A stretch of 64,000 nt of DNA, from contig JAIQFO010000005.1 of the NCBI GenBank assembly GCA_020073215.1, positions 1 through 64,000 on the forward strand, given 5' to 3'. Position numbers and translations under genes: made by a program. This stretch comes from Terriglobia bacterium. Its GTDB lineage: Bacteria > Acidobacteriota > Terriglobia > Terriglobales > Acidobacteriaceae. Of this stretch, positions 27,026-34,466 are shown piece after piece. Below the pieces are notes generated by a model. The model did not search any database. It was given only the letters and a program-made list of their open reading frames with translations, and was not told the DNA's origin. Each line of letters starts with the position of its first letter. Position 1 is the stretch's first letter.

Positions 27026-27898
27026 GTGCCTGAACTCCCCGAGGTCGAAACTATTGTGCGGGGTCTCCACACGCTCGTCGCCGGTGACAGCGTCGAATCG
27101 GTCTGGATCGGTTCCAGGCCCCAGCCGCTCAAGTCGCCGGCTGGCGTGATCGCTGGGACGCTGGAGGGCAAGCGGATCGTGCGCGTGCATCGTGCAGGCA
27201 AGCACATCGTGTTCGATTTGGAGGGAGCAACCCGGACATCGCATGCGAAGAGAGATGTACGCACGGATCGCGCCCAGACGCGCCGACCCGCACCTGTACA
27301 GACGGCGCAATGGGTCGTACATCTTGGCATGACCGGGCGCATGGTGGTTTCGGAACCTGCGGCAAAGATCGCAAAGCACACTCACCTGATTGCAACGCTG
27401 GCTTCGGGCCGCGAGCTGCGGTTTATCGATCCGCGGATGTTTGGCAAACTCAGCGTTCATGCTGGAGGTTTCGATCCCGGCGGTGTGGAGCCGCTCGAGG
27501 TGAGCGAAGAGCGGTTCGTGGCGCTCTTTCGCGGACGCAAAACTCCAATCAAGAGTGCGCTTTTGAATCAGAAGTTGCTGCGCGGAGTGGGCAACATTTA
27601 TGCCGACGAGTCGTTGTTTCGGGCGGGCATCCGTCCCCGGCGGCGGGCGGCCACCATCACGCGGGAGCAATTGGGCACGCTGCACCGGGCGGTGCGCGAA
27701 GTGCTGTGCGAGGCGATCGCGTTGGGCGGGTCGTCAATTTCCGACTATGTGGACGCGGATGGAGAAGAAGGATTCTTCCAGCTCCAGCATCGCGTCTATG
27801 GGCGGGAGGGGGAACCGTGCCTGGTGTGCCGGACTGCAATCCGGCGCATTGTGCTGGCGGGACGCAGCAGCCACTACTGTTCAAAGTGTCAAAAATAG
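27026..27898 (+). CDS. mutM: Formamidopyrimidine-DNA glycosylase
   Basis: Removes oxidised purines such as 8-oxoguanine from DNA and cuts the abasic site. 290 residues. GTG at 27026 is the right start because Pro2-Glu3 (PELPEVETIVRGL) must be at the N-terminus for catalysis. HRAGKHIVF holds the beta-lyase Lys, QKLLRGVGNIYADESLFRAG is the helix-two-turn-helix, and CLVC...CSKC forms the C-terminal zinc finger. Compared with the usual family there is an extra Arg-rich stretch of about 30 residues between the Lys region and HLGMTGR. Confidence 0.95.
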   Translation: MPELPEVETIVRGLHTLVAGDSVESVWIGSRPQPLKSPAGVIAGTLEGKRIVRVHRAGKHIVFDLEGATRTSHAKRDVRTDRAQTRRPAPVQTAQWVVHLGMTGRMVVSEPAAKIAKHTHLIATLASGRELRFIDPRMFGKLSVHAGGFDPGGVEPLEVSEERFVALFRGRKTPIKSALLNQKLLRGVGNIYADESLFRAGIRPRRRAATITREQLGTLHRAVREVLCEAIALGGSSISDYVDADGEEGFFQLQHRVYGREGEPCLVCRTAIRRIVLAGRSSHYCSKCQK

Positions 27899-27921
27899 CC
27901 CTAATACAACGATTTAATATG

Positions 27922-27950
27922 TTGACGGATTGACAGCCGCCCTGTAAAAA
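27922..27950 (+). promoter_or_regulatory. Possible promoter of the ROK kinase gene
   Basis: TTGACG (27922-27927) and TAAAAA (27945-27950) are 17 bp apart, 63 bp before the ATG at 28013. The -10 is a weak match, and a nearby TTGACA has no partner at a good distance. Confidence 0.3.
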
Positions 27951-28012
27951 AGAGGATCGGGTTAGAATGTTTCCCCACATACCCCGTCGAACGCAGCACC
28001 GAGTCAGTCATC

Positions 28013-29059
28013 ATGAATAAATTCTCCATTGGAGTGGACCTGGGCGGCACGAACTTGCGCATCGCCGCCGTGGACGAGCAAGGCACACTCGTCGAGAAAG
28101 TCACACTCGACACCAAGGTTTCCCGGGGACGCGATCATGTCATCGCCGACATGTGCGATGCCATCCGGCGCTTGTCGGGGAAATACAGCAGCAGCGCTCC
28201 GCTGATGGGGATCGGCATCGGCGTGCCCGGCATCATCGACATGCAAACCGGGCTGGTGCGCGAATCGCCGAACCTGCCGGACTGGGTCGACTATCCAGCG
28301 CGCGCCGCGATCGAGGAGCGCCTGAAGACCGCTGTCGTCCTCGAGAACGACGCGGATGTGGCGGCGCTCGGAGAAAAATGGCTAGGGGCGGCCAAGGATT
28401 ATGCCGACATGGCAATGCTGACGCTCGGTACCGGCGTTGGCGGAGGACTGGTCCTGGGTGGCACAATCTGGCGCGGCGCGAATGGCATGGCCGGGGAATT
28501 TGGGCACACCACCGTTGAACCGGAGGGGCACCCCTGCGGTTGCGGGAATCGAGGGTGCCTGGAGCAATACGCTTCGGCGACGGCGGTGGTGCGGATGGCG
28601 CGGGAGGCGGTTGAAAAAGGCGGCGCGTCAGCGTTGGCGCGCGCGGCTGGCTCCGACCCCGAGTTCAGTGCGAAGTCGATTTACAGTCTTGCGATGCAGG
28701 GTGATGAAGATGCGCGGCGCATTTTCCGGTTTATGGGGCGTTGTCTGGGAATCGCGCTTTCGACTTTGGTGAATTCCTTGAACCTTCCGATTTACGTGAT
28801 CGGCGGGGGTGTCGCCAGCGCTTGGGAAGTTTTCTCGCCCGCAATCTTCGAAGAGTTGCGGCGGCGCGCCCTGGTGTACGCGGCCACGGCGCCGCCCGAT
28901 CCATTGGCCAAACGCGAAGGAGCTTCCGCGCGCGTAAAGGCTGGCCCCGGCCACAAGACGATCATTACCCGCGCGGTGCTTGGGAGCGATGCCGGGTTGT
29001 ACGGCGCGGCCCGGCTGTCGATGATCGCGGAAAATGACGCTAGTCGCGTTCGCGTTTAG
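28013..29059 (+). CDS. ROK-family sugar kinase (glucokinase-like)
   Basis: A 348-residue ATP-dependent sugar kinase. The phosphate-binding IGVDLGGTNLRIAAVDEQG is at the start, then ENDADVAALGEKWLGA with the catalytic Asp, TLGTGVGGGLVLGG and the ROK zinc site with CGCGNRGCLEQYAS. There is no N-terminal DNA-binding domain, so it is an enzyme rather than a repressor; glucose is the likely substrate. The last 20 bp overlap the converging pseudouridine synthase gene. Confidence 0.9.
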   Translation: MNKFSIGVDLGGTNLRIAAVDEQGTLVEKVTLDTKVSRGRDHVIADMCDAIRRLSGKYSSSAPLMGIGIGVPGIIDMQTGLVRESPNLPDWVDYPARAAIEERLKTAVVLENDADVAALGEKWLGAAKDYADMAMLTLGTGVGGGLVLGGTIWRGANGMAGEFGHTTVEPEGHPCGCGNRGCLEQYASATAVVRMAREAVEKGGASALARAAGSDPEFSAKSIYSLAMQGDEDARRIFRFMGRCLGIALSTLVNSLNLPIYVIGGGVASAWEVFSPAIFEELRRRALVYAATAPPDPLAKREGASARVKAGPGHKTIITRAVLGSDAGLYGAARLSMIAENDASRVRV

Positions 29060-30020
29060 GCGGGCGCGACGGCTTGAAGTTCGAGCCCTTCGGCGAACGC
29101 GATGCGAATGCCGGATTTTCTGAACCGAATGGCTTGAATGAACGCGGTCGTTTCTCCGAACGCGACGGTTCGGGCGAGCGCGGAAACCTCGATCGGTTCG
29201 GCGATTTCGCCACCCGTTCCGGCTTGGTTGTGAAGACCTTCGGCATCGACACCGGCACAGGTGCGCTGGGGGGAAGAGTAAGCTTTGGTCCCGAAGCCGC
29301 AGTCTTGAGCTTGGCCACTTCCAGCAGAGTCAGATTGCGCCAATCTCCCGGGGGCACGTCGAGCGCCAGGGGACCGTATTGCACGCGGCGGATTTTCTCC
29401 ACGTGGTGCCCCACTTCTTCAAACATTTTTCGGACCTGGCGGTTGCGGCCTTCAATGATGGTCACTTCGAGCCACGGATTATCGCCTTCGCGGATCAGGC
29501 GAATTTTTGCCGGAGCCGTACGCACGCGCCGGCCGCCTTTTTCGGCGATGGAAACTCCGCGGCGCAGCTTGTCGAGCTTGGCCTCGTCGGGCTGGCCGGC
29601 GACTTTCACGACGTAAGTCTTCGCCACGTTGGATGATGCTTTCATCAGAGCGTTGGCGAGCGCGCCGTCGTTGGTCATGAGGAGCAAGCCTTCGCTGGCC
29701 CAGTCCAGACGGCCCACGGGATAGACGCGCCCTTTCACTTTTTTCACCAGGTCCATCACGGTGGGACGCTTTTTCTCATCGCTGACCGTGGTCACATACC
29801 CTTTGGGTTTGTTCAGCGCGACATAGGTGTAGCGCTCGGGTCCGCGCAGCAGTTTGCCATCGACGCGGATGTGGTCTTGTTCGGGATCGGCTTTGGTGCC
29901 GAGCTCGGTAACCACCTGGCCATTGACCTGCACGCGGCCGGAGACGATCAGCTCTTCGGCTTTGCGGCGGGATGCCACCCCGGCAGCAGCGATAATTTTT
30001 TGCAGACGTTCGGCAGGCAT
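29040..30020 (-). CDS. rRNA pseudouridine synthase, RsuA/RluB family
   Basis: Converts a uridine in ribosomal RNA to pseudouridine. The 326-residue protein has an N-terminal S4 RNA-binding domain (RLQKIIAAAGVASRRKAEELI) and a catalytic domain with GRLDWASEGLLLMTNDG, which carries the catalytic Asp. The C-terminal tail (from about 255) is a Pro/Ser/Arg-rich disordered extension rich in SRSEKRPRSFKPFGSE-like repeats. It is the last gene of the trpS-scpA-scpB operon, starting 6 bp after the scpB stop codon. RluB, which acts on 23S rRNA, is the likely match. Confidence 0.9.
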   Translation of the reverse strand: MPAERLQKIIAAAGVASRRKAEELIVSGRVQVNGQVVTELGTKADPEQDHIRVDGKLLRGPERYTYVALNKPKGYVTTVSDEKKRPTVMDLVKKVKGRVYPVGRLDWASEGLLLMTNDGALANALMKASSNVAKTYVVKVAGQPDEAKLDKLRRGVSIAEKGGRRVRTAPAKIRLIREGDNPWLEVTIIEGRNRQVRKMFEEVGHHVEKIRRVQYGPLALDVPPGDWRNLTLLEVAKLKTAASGPKLTLPPSAPVPVSMPKVFTTKPERVAKSPNRSRFPRSPEPSRSEKRPRSFKPFGSENPAFASRSPKGSNFKPSRPPKRERD

Positions 30021-30026
30021 GGATGG

Positions 30027-30818
30027 CTACTCCGGTTTGGCGCCGGCTGGCGTTTCGGTTTCCTCTTCTGTGGTGGCGAGTTCGGGACCTTTGGCGGCGA
30101 GAGCGGAGTCGGCAATTTCAGACGTTCTTTCCGCCTCGGAAGCTGTTTCGGAAGACCCATTCTCTGCCGCTGAAGAATTATCCCCAGCAGTTAACGGCAA
30201 ATTTAGAGACTCTTCCGCGGACGTACGTTCACCCGGAATCATGTCGCTTTGAAACGATTCCGCCAGCAGCTTCTCGAATTCCTCCATGCTGGGCAGTTCG
30301 CTGACGTCTTTCAGGCCGAAGCGCAGCAGAAACTCTTTGCTGGTTCTGTAGAGGATGGGGCGACCGATTACGGCTTTCCTGCCCGCGGTCGCGATCAGCT
30401 TGCGATCGAGCAAGGTGGCGATGACTCCGCCGGAATCGACACCGCGAATTTCGCTGATCTCGGGCACCGTGACCGGCTGCTTGTAGGCGACGACGGCTAG
30501 AGTTTCGAGCGCCGGGAGCGACAGGCGGAAAGGCGGCTTCAGGCTCTTGGCAAAAGCGCGCACCACGTCGTGTTGCTCGGGCTTGGTGGACATGCGGTAT
30601 CCGCCGGCGACTTGGCGGATTTCGATTCCGTGGCTGGCGCCGGAGTATTCGGCGATGAGTTCTTCGAGCGTGGCGCGGATGCGCGACTTGATTTCCGCCG
30701 GATCGGTTCCGGGGGTTTCCGCGAGCAGCGATTCTTTCACGAGTGAAAAAATCTGATCGAGCGAAATCGGAGTTTCCGCCGCGTAAATGATGGCTTCGAG
30801 TTGGGGTTTAAGACTCAT
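30027..30818 (-). CDS. scpB: Segregation and condensation protein B
   Basis: Regulator of the SMC-ScpA-ScpB condensin complex that compacts and separates chromosomes. The 263-residue protein has the two winged-helix regions with LKPQLEAIIYAAETPISLDQI, LSLPALETLAVVAYKQPVTVPEISEIRG and IGRPILYRTSKEFLLRFGL. A long acidic Ala/Glu/Ser tail follows about residue 190. It starts with ATG at 30818, 99 bp after scpA, and the gap is filled by a 32-bp-arm inverted repeat. Confidence 0.92.
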   Translation of the reverse strand: MSLKPQLEAIIYAAETPISLDQIFSLVKESLLAETPGTDPAEIKSRIRATLEELIAEYSGASHGIEIRQVAGGYRMSTKPEQHDVVRAFAKSLKPPFRLSLPALETLAVVAYKQPVTVPEISEIRGVDSGGVIATLLDRKLIATAGRKAVIGRPILYRTSKEFLLRFGLKDVSELPSMEEFEKLLAESFQSDMIPGERTSAEESLNLPLTAGDNSSAAENGSSETASEAERTSEIADSALAAKGPELATTEEETETPAGAKPE

Positions 30819-30823
30819 AAAGT

Positions 30824-30912
30824 CAGTTGCCAGTTGCCAGCTGCCAGTTGCCAGTAGAACCAGTGGGGTGAACGACCCTCACTGGCAACTGATTACTGGC
30901 AACTGGCAACTG
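30824..30912. repeat. Long CAGTTGC inverted repeat inside the scpA-scpB gap
   Basis: Left arm 30824-30855 and right arm 30881-30912 are 32 nt long and match at 28 positions, around a 25-nt loop. Each arm is made of CAGTTGC/GCAACTG units. In RNA it forms a long hairpin between two operon genes. Confidence 0.8.
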
Positions 30913-30917
30913 CTTCT

Positions 30918-31814
30918 TCATCTCCAATCATCACGGACGGCGGCTTGCTCCGTCATCACTTCTTCGAAGTGGGAATGCTTGCGCACTAACACTTCGCCGA
31001 AGACGTGATCCTGACGCACCTGGATCGCCTGCAACCTTACCAGTTCGAGCAAGGCCAGAAACATGCAGACCAGCGCCGGCCGCGACGGCACGTTGCGGAG
31101 CATCTGCTTCAAGCGAATGGGGCGATCTTCGAGAGAGAGGCGGCGGTGCAGGTACTGGATCATCTGGCCGACGGTTACCGTCTCTTCGTCCACCTCCAGG
31201 ATCGGCCGGCTACGCGCGCGGTCCAGAATCTGCTGGAAGGTTTTGACCAGGTCGATGACGTCGGCTGCCAGTTCGGGCTCGGCGCCCTCGGCGTCCATGA
31301 ACTCGCGGATTGCGGGATTGCTCAGGACCGCGTCTTCGATCTGCTGCTTTTGCAATAGCATTTGCGCCGCGGATTTGAATTTTTCGTGCTCCAGCAAGCG
31401 GTTGACTAGTTCGTTTCGGGGGTCTTCCTGAGCGTCGGCGGGTGCGAGCGGATCGCGCGGCAACAACATCTTCGACTTTATATGAATCAGCACCGCCGCC
31501 ATGTAAATGAATTCGCTCGCGATGTTCACGTCGAGTTCGCGGATGCGCTCGACATACGTGAGGTACTGCGCCGTGATTTTGGCGATGGGGATGTCGTAGA
31601 TGTTGATGTCTTGTTTGCGGATCAGGTCGAGCAGCAGGTCGAGCGGACCTTCGTAGATTTCTCCCAGCGTGATGGCGAAGGGGAAATCGCTGGCATCGTC
31701 CTTATTCGTCTTGCCCGCGGCGGATTCGTTCGCAGCAGGCTTGCCCTCAGCGGACGGCGGAGTCGCGGCAAGCCGCGTCTCTACAGGAGATATGGGTTGG
31801 GACAAATCCGTCAC
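30918..31814 (-). CDS. scpA: Segregation and condensation protein A
   Basis: The kleisin that bridges the SMC heads. 298 residues. After a disordered N-terminus (about 1-45), the typical FPFAITLGEIYEGPLDLLLDLIRKQDINIYDIPI is followed by the kleisin helices; the C-terminal winged helix has LVCMFLALLELVRLQAIQV. The start is GTG at 31814, overlapping the trpS stop codon in GTGA, so translation is coupled. Confidence 0.93.
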   Translation of the reverse strand: MTDLSQPISPVETRLAATPPSAEGKPAANESAAGKTNKDDASDFPFAITLGEIYEGPLDLLLDLIRKQDINIYDIPIAKITAQYLTYVERIRELDVNIASEFIYMAAVLIHIKSKMLLPRDPLAPADAQEDPRNELVNRLLEHEKFKSAAQMLLQKQQIEDAVLSNPAIREFMDAEGAEPELAADVIDLVKTFQQILDRARSRPILEVDEETVTVGQMIQYLHRRLSLEDRPIRLKQMLRNVPSRPALVCMFLALLELVRLQAIQVRQDHVFGEVLVRKHSHFEEVMTEQAAVRDDWR

Positions 31815-32860
31815 TGCCTGGAATCCTTTTCCGCGTCATCGTTCGGACTATAGTCCAGCCCCATGGACTCGCGGACTTCTTGCATGGTGGCGCCTGCGAT
31901 ATCGCGGGCGCGGGCCGATCCGGCTTCCAGAATATCCCAGGCTAGGCGCGGATTGTCCTCGTATTTTTTCCGGCGCTCCTGCATGGGGTTGAGGATTTTT
32001 ACTATGGTATCGGCGACCCAGTTTTTGCACTCAATGCAGCCGATTCCCGCCGAGCGGCAGCCTTCGTAGACTTTCGCCATCGTTTCTTTGGTGCTGAATA
32101 TTTTGTGCAGGTCGCCTACGGGACAAGCATCCGGGTCGCCGCGATCGGTGCGCTTAATGCGCCTGGGATCGGTGACCATCGTCTTCAGCTTTTGGCGCAC
32201 CACGGGCTCGGGGTCGGTGAGCATGACGGCGTTGCCGTACGACTTCGACATCTTGCGGCCGTCGGTGCCTGGCAGGCGGGGCGCGGGCGTCAGAAGGGCC
32301 GCCGGTTCGGGGAAAACATATTTACGTTTCCCGGCGTAAAAGCCGTTGAAACGCCGCGCGATCTCACGGGTTAGTTCCACGTGGGCCACCTGGTCTTCGC
32401 CGACCGGGACCACGTCTGCTTTGTAGATCAAAATATCCGCCGACTGCAGGACGGGATAGCCGAGAAATCCATAGGTGCCCAGGTCTTTTTCCTTAATGTT
32501 TTCCTTCTGCTCTTTGTAGGTCGGGACACGCTCCAGCCAGCCGAGGGGCGTGATCATCGAAAGCAGCAGGTGCAGTTCGGCATGCGCCGGAATATGGGAC
32601 TGGATGAACATCACGCATTTCGCGGGATTGAGGCCCGCCGCCAGCCAATCCAGCAGCACTTCAATCGAGTTCTCTTTCAGGCGCGAGGTATCGGCGTAGT
32701 CAGTGGTCAGGGCGTGCCAGTCGGCGATGAAGAAAAAGCAGTCGTTCTCGTCCTGCATGCGGACCCAGTTTTCGAGTGCGCCGACGTAGTTTCCGAGGTG
32801 CAGTTTGCCGGTGGAGCGCATTCCGCTGAGGACACGTTTCTTGGTGGAAGGATTTGCCAT
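31811..32860 (-). CDS. trpS: Tryptophanyl-tRNA synthetase
   Basis: Class I aminoacyl-tRNA synthetase charging tRNA-Trp. 349 residues. The HIGH-like box is in STGKLHLGNYVGAL, and KMSKS is in DGRKMSKSYGN. IGCIECKNWVADTIV and the C-terminal helices are normal. It is the first gene of the trpS-scpA-scpB-pseudouridine synthase operon. Confidence 0.96.
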   Translation of the reverse strand: MANPSTKKRVLSGMRSTGKLHLGNYVGALENWVRMQDENDCFFFIADWHALTTDYADTSRLKENSIEVLLDWLAAGLNPAKCVMFIQSHIPAHAELHLLLSMITPLGWLERVPTYKEQKENIKEKDLGTYGFLGYPVLQSADILIYKADVVPVGEDQVAHVELTREIARRFNGFYAGKRKYVFPEPAALLTPAPRLPGTDGRKMSKSYGNAVMLTDPEPVVRQKLKTMVTDPRRIKRTDRGDPDACPVGDLHKIFSTKETMAKVYEGCRSAGIGCIECKNWVADTIVKILNPMQERRKKYEDNPRLAWDILEAGSARARDIAGATMQEVRESMGLDYSPNDDAEKDSRQ

Positions 32861-32920
32861 TCAGAATTTCACCAGCATCCGGAGCTGAATTCCTGATTCT
32901 AACAAAGGCAGGGAATCGCT

Positions 32921-32948
32921 GAGGTCAGAAGTCAGATTGCAGAAGTAA
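32921..32948. repeat. GAGGTCAGAAG repeat, single copy
   Basis: Same unit as at 26908-27000, in the gap between the CpaE-like gene and trpS. Confidence 0.5.
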
Positions 32949-32975
32949 GAGCTGCACTTGTTGGGATTGAACAGT

Positions 32976-34238
32976 TTACTGCCCGGCGCGCATGGGCGAG
33001 ACCATCAGGCGGCCGGCGGCGCGTTTCTTGCCGTCGCCCTTGTCGTGCTGATAGAGGAGTGAGAGGGCGCCTTCGGCGGATGCGGTGGCGCCGGCGAGTT
33101 CCGCGGCTAATCCTTGATAGGAGCGGCCGATTTCGTGACTGCCCTGCGCTGCGACCGGGTTGCCCTTGTCAATCGCGGGTCCGATGACCTGGAAGTTGTT
33201 GGGCACCTTCCAGAGCACCTTACAGTTGGTGGCTTTCTCGACGTCGTCGTCGGTGAAGCCGGGAATCTTCTTGTAGCGGTTGATCACGATGCGCAGGCGA
33301 TCGCGGCCGGCTCCCTCCTGCAGGAACGCTTGAATCCTTCCAGCGCTCCAGAGGGAAACGACATCGGTCTGAGCGACCAGCAGCACCGCGTTCGATAGGT
33401 CGCAAATCAATTGCATCGTGCTATCCATCCGCCCAGAGCCATCGAGCACGACGAAGTGATACTGGTTGACCAGCAGATCGAAGAGGCGAGCCAGTTCCGA
33501 CGCGGTCGGGATCCCGCTGTACGGCTGCTGAGCGCCCGCCAGAAGATGAAGGCCATTGCGGTAAGGCGTCATCAGGCCGTCGAGCAGCGAACCATCCATG
33601 CGATGCAGGTTCTGCAGTGCGTCGAGGATGGTGAATTGCGGCCGCAGATTCAGTTGCAGCGCGGCATGGCCGATGGGAGCGAAATCCACCAGCACCACGC
33701 GGCCGTGGGCCTCCTGCAGGGCGACGGCGGTATTCACCGCGGTGGTGGTGGCGCCGGCTCCGCCCTTGGCGTTCAGAAAAGTGAACACGCGGGCCTTGCT
33801 GGAGCTGCGCTGTGCGCGGCTCAACGTGGCCGAGAAGCGGGTGAAGGCTTCGATCAAGGCTTCGCGGCTGGCGGAGTGATCGAGAAACTCGCGTGCGCCG
33901 GCTCGCATGGCGGAAACAATGTTCGCGGGCTGACTCATTTCGCCCACGGCGAAAATTGTGACTTCGGGAAGGTTGCTGTGGATTAGCTCGATGGCGCGAA
34001 TGGCTCGCTGCGGGTTCTGGGGATCAATACTGACCAGAGCGACTTCCGCGTGCTGATCCTGCAATTGACGCAAAATCGCGTCGCTCGGTCCCGCCGGGAA
34101 ACCGACATGGCTCAACACGGTTCGGGCCAGGTTGGTACTCTCCACTCGGCTGTGCAATGCGACGGATTGTTCGCGATCCTCAGTGAGGAGGGCGACGGCG
34201 ATCCCGGGCATGACTCGATTCTCGGTGCTCATTACCAT
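32976..34238 (-). CDS. CpaE/TadZ-like ATPase with receiver-like N-terminus
   Basis: A 420-residue protein. The first 140 residues form a degenerate response-regulator-like fold (VALVSIDPQNPQRAIRAIEL, MRAGAREFLDHSASREALIE). The rest is a MinD/ParA-type ATPase with the deviant Walker A KGGAGATT, VVLVDFAPIGHAALQLNLR and VVLDGSGRMDS. CpaE/TadZ proteins place type IV (Tad) pili at the pole, but no tad genes are nearby. The start is ambiguous: ATG at 34238, with a GGAAG 8 bp upstream, is preferred over 34232 and TTG at 34265. Confidence 0.82.
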   Translation of the reverse strand: MVMSTENRVMPGIAVALLTEDREQSVALHSRVESTNLARTVLSHVGFPAGPSDAILRQLQDQHAEVALVSIDPQNPQRAIRAIELIHSNLPEVTIFAVGEMSQPANIVSAMRAGAREFLDHSASREALIEAFTRFSATLSRAQRSSSKARVFTFLNAKGGAGATTTAVNTAVALQEAHGRVVLVDFAPIGHAALQLNLRPQFTILDALQNLHRMDGSLLDGLMTPYRNGLHLLAGAQQPYSGIPTASELARLFDLLVNQYHFVVLDGSGRMDSTMQLICDLSNAVLLVAQTDVVSLWSAGRIQAFLQEGAGRDRLRIVINRYKKIPGFTDDDVEKATNCKVLWKVPNNFQVIGPAIDKGNPVAAQGSHEIGRSYQGLAAELAGATASAEGALSLLYQHDKGDGKKRAAGRLMVSPMRAGQ

Positions 34239-34466
34239 GCTACGAACTTCCAGCGTCGAGGCCAAATGACCTTCGTAACGAAGAGGACCTCAGACGAAGC
34301 GGCAGGTTGACGGCGAGTTTTCAAGCAGTGGAAACAACCCGCCAGACTGCTGGTTTGTCTGATTGTAAGGCAAAGGCCCGCGCTTGAAAAGACAGGAGAA
34401 GGGGCGGTAGCGCTAGTTCTCGAACCGGCGGTTGCTGCCCACAAGTTCCGGGGGAAAGATCGGATC

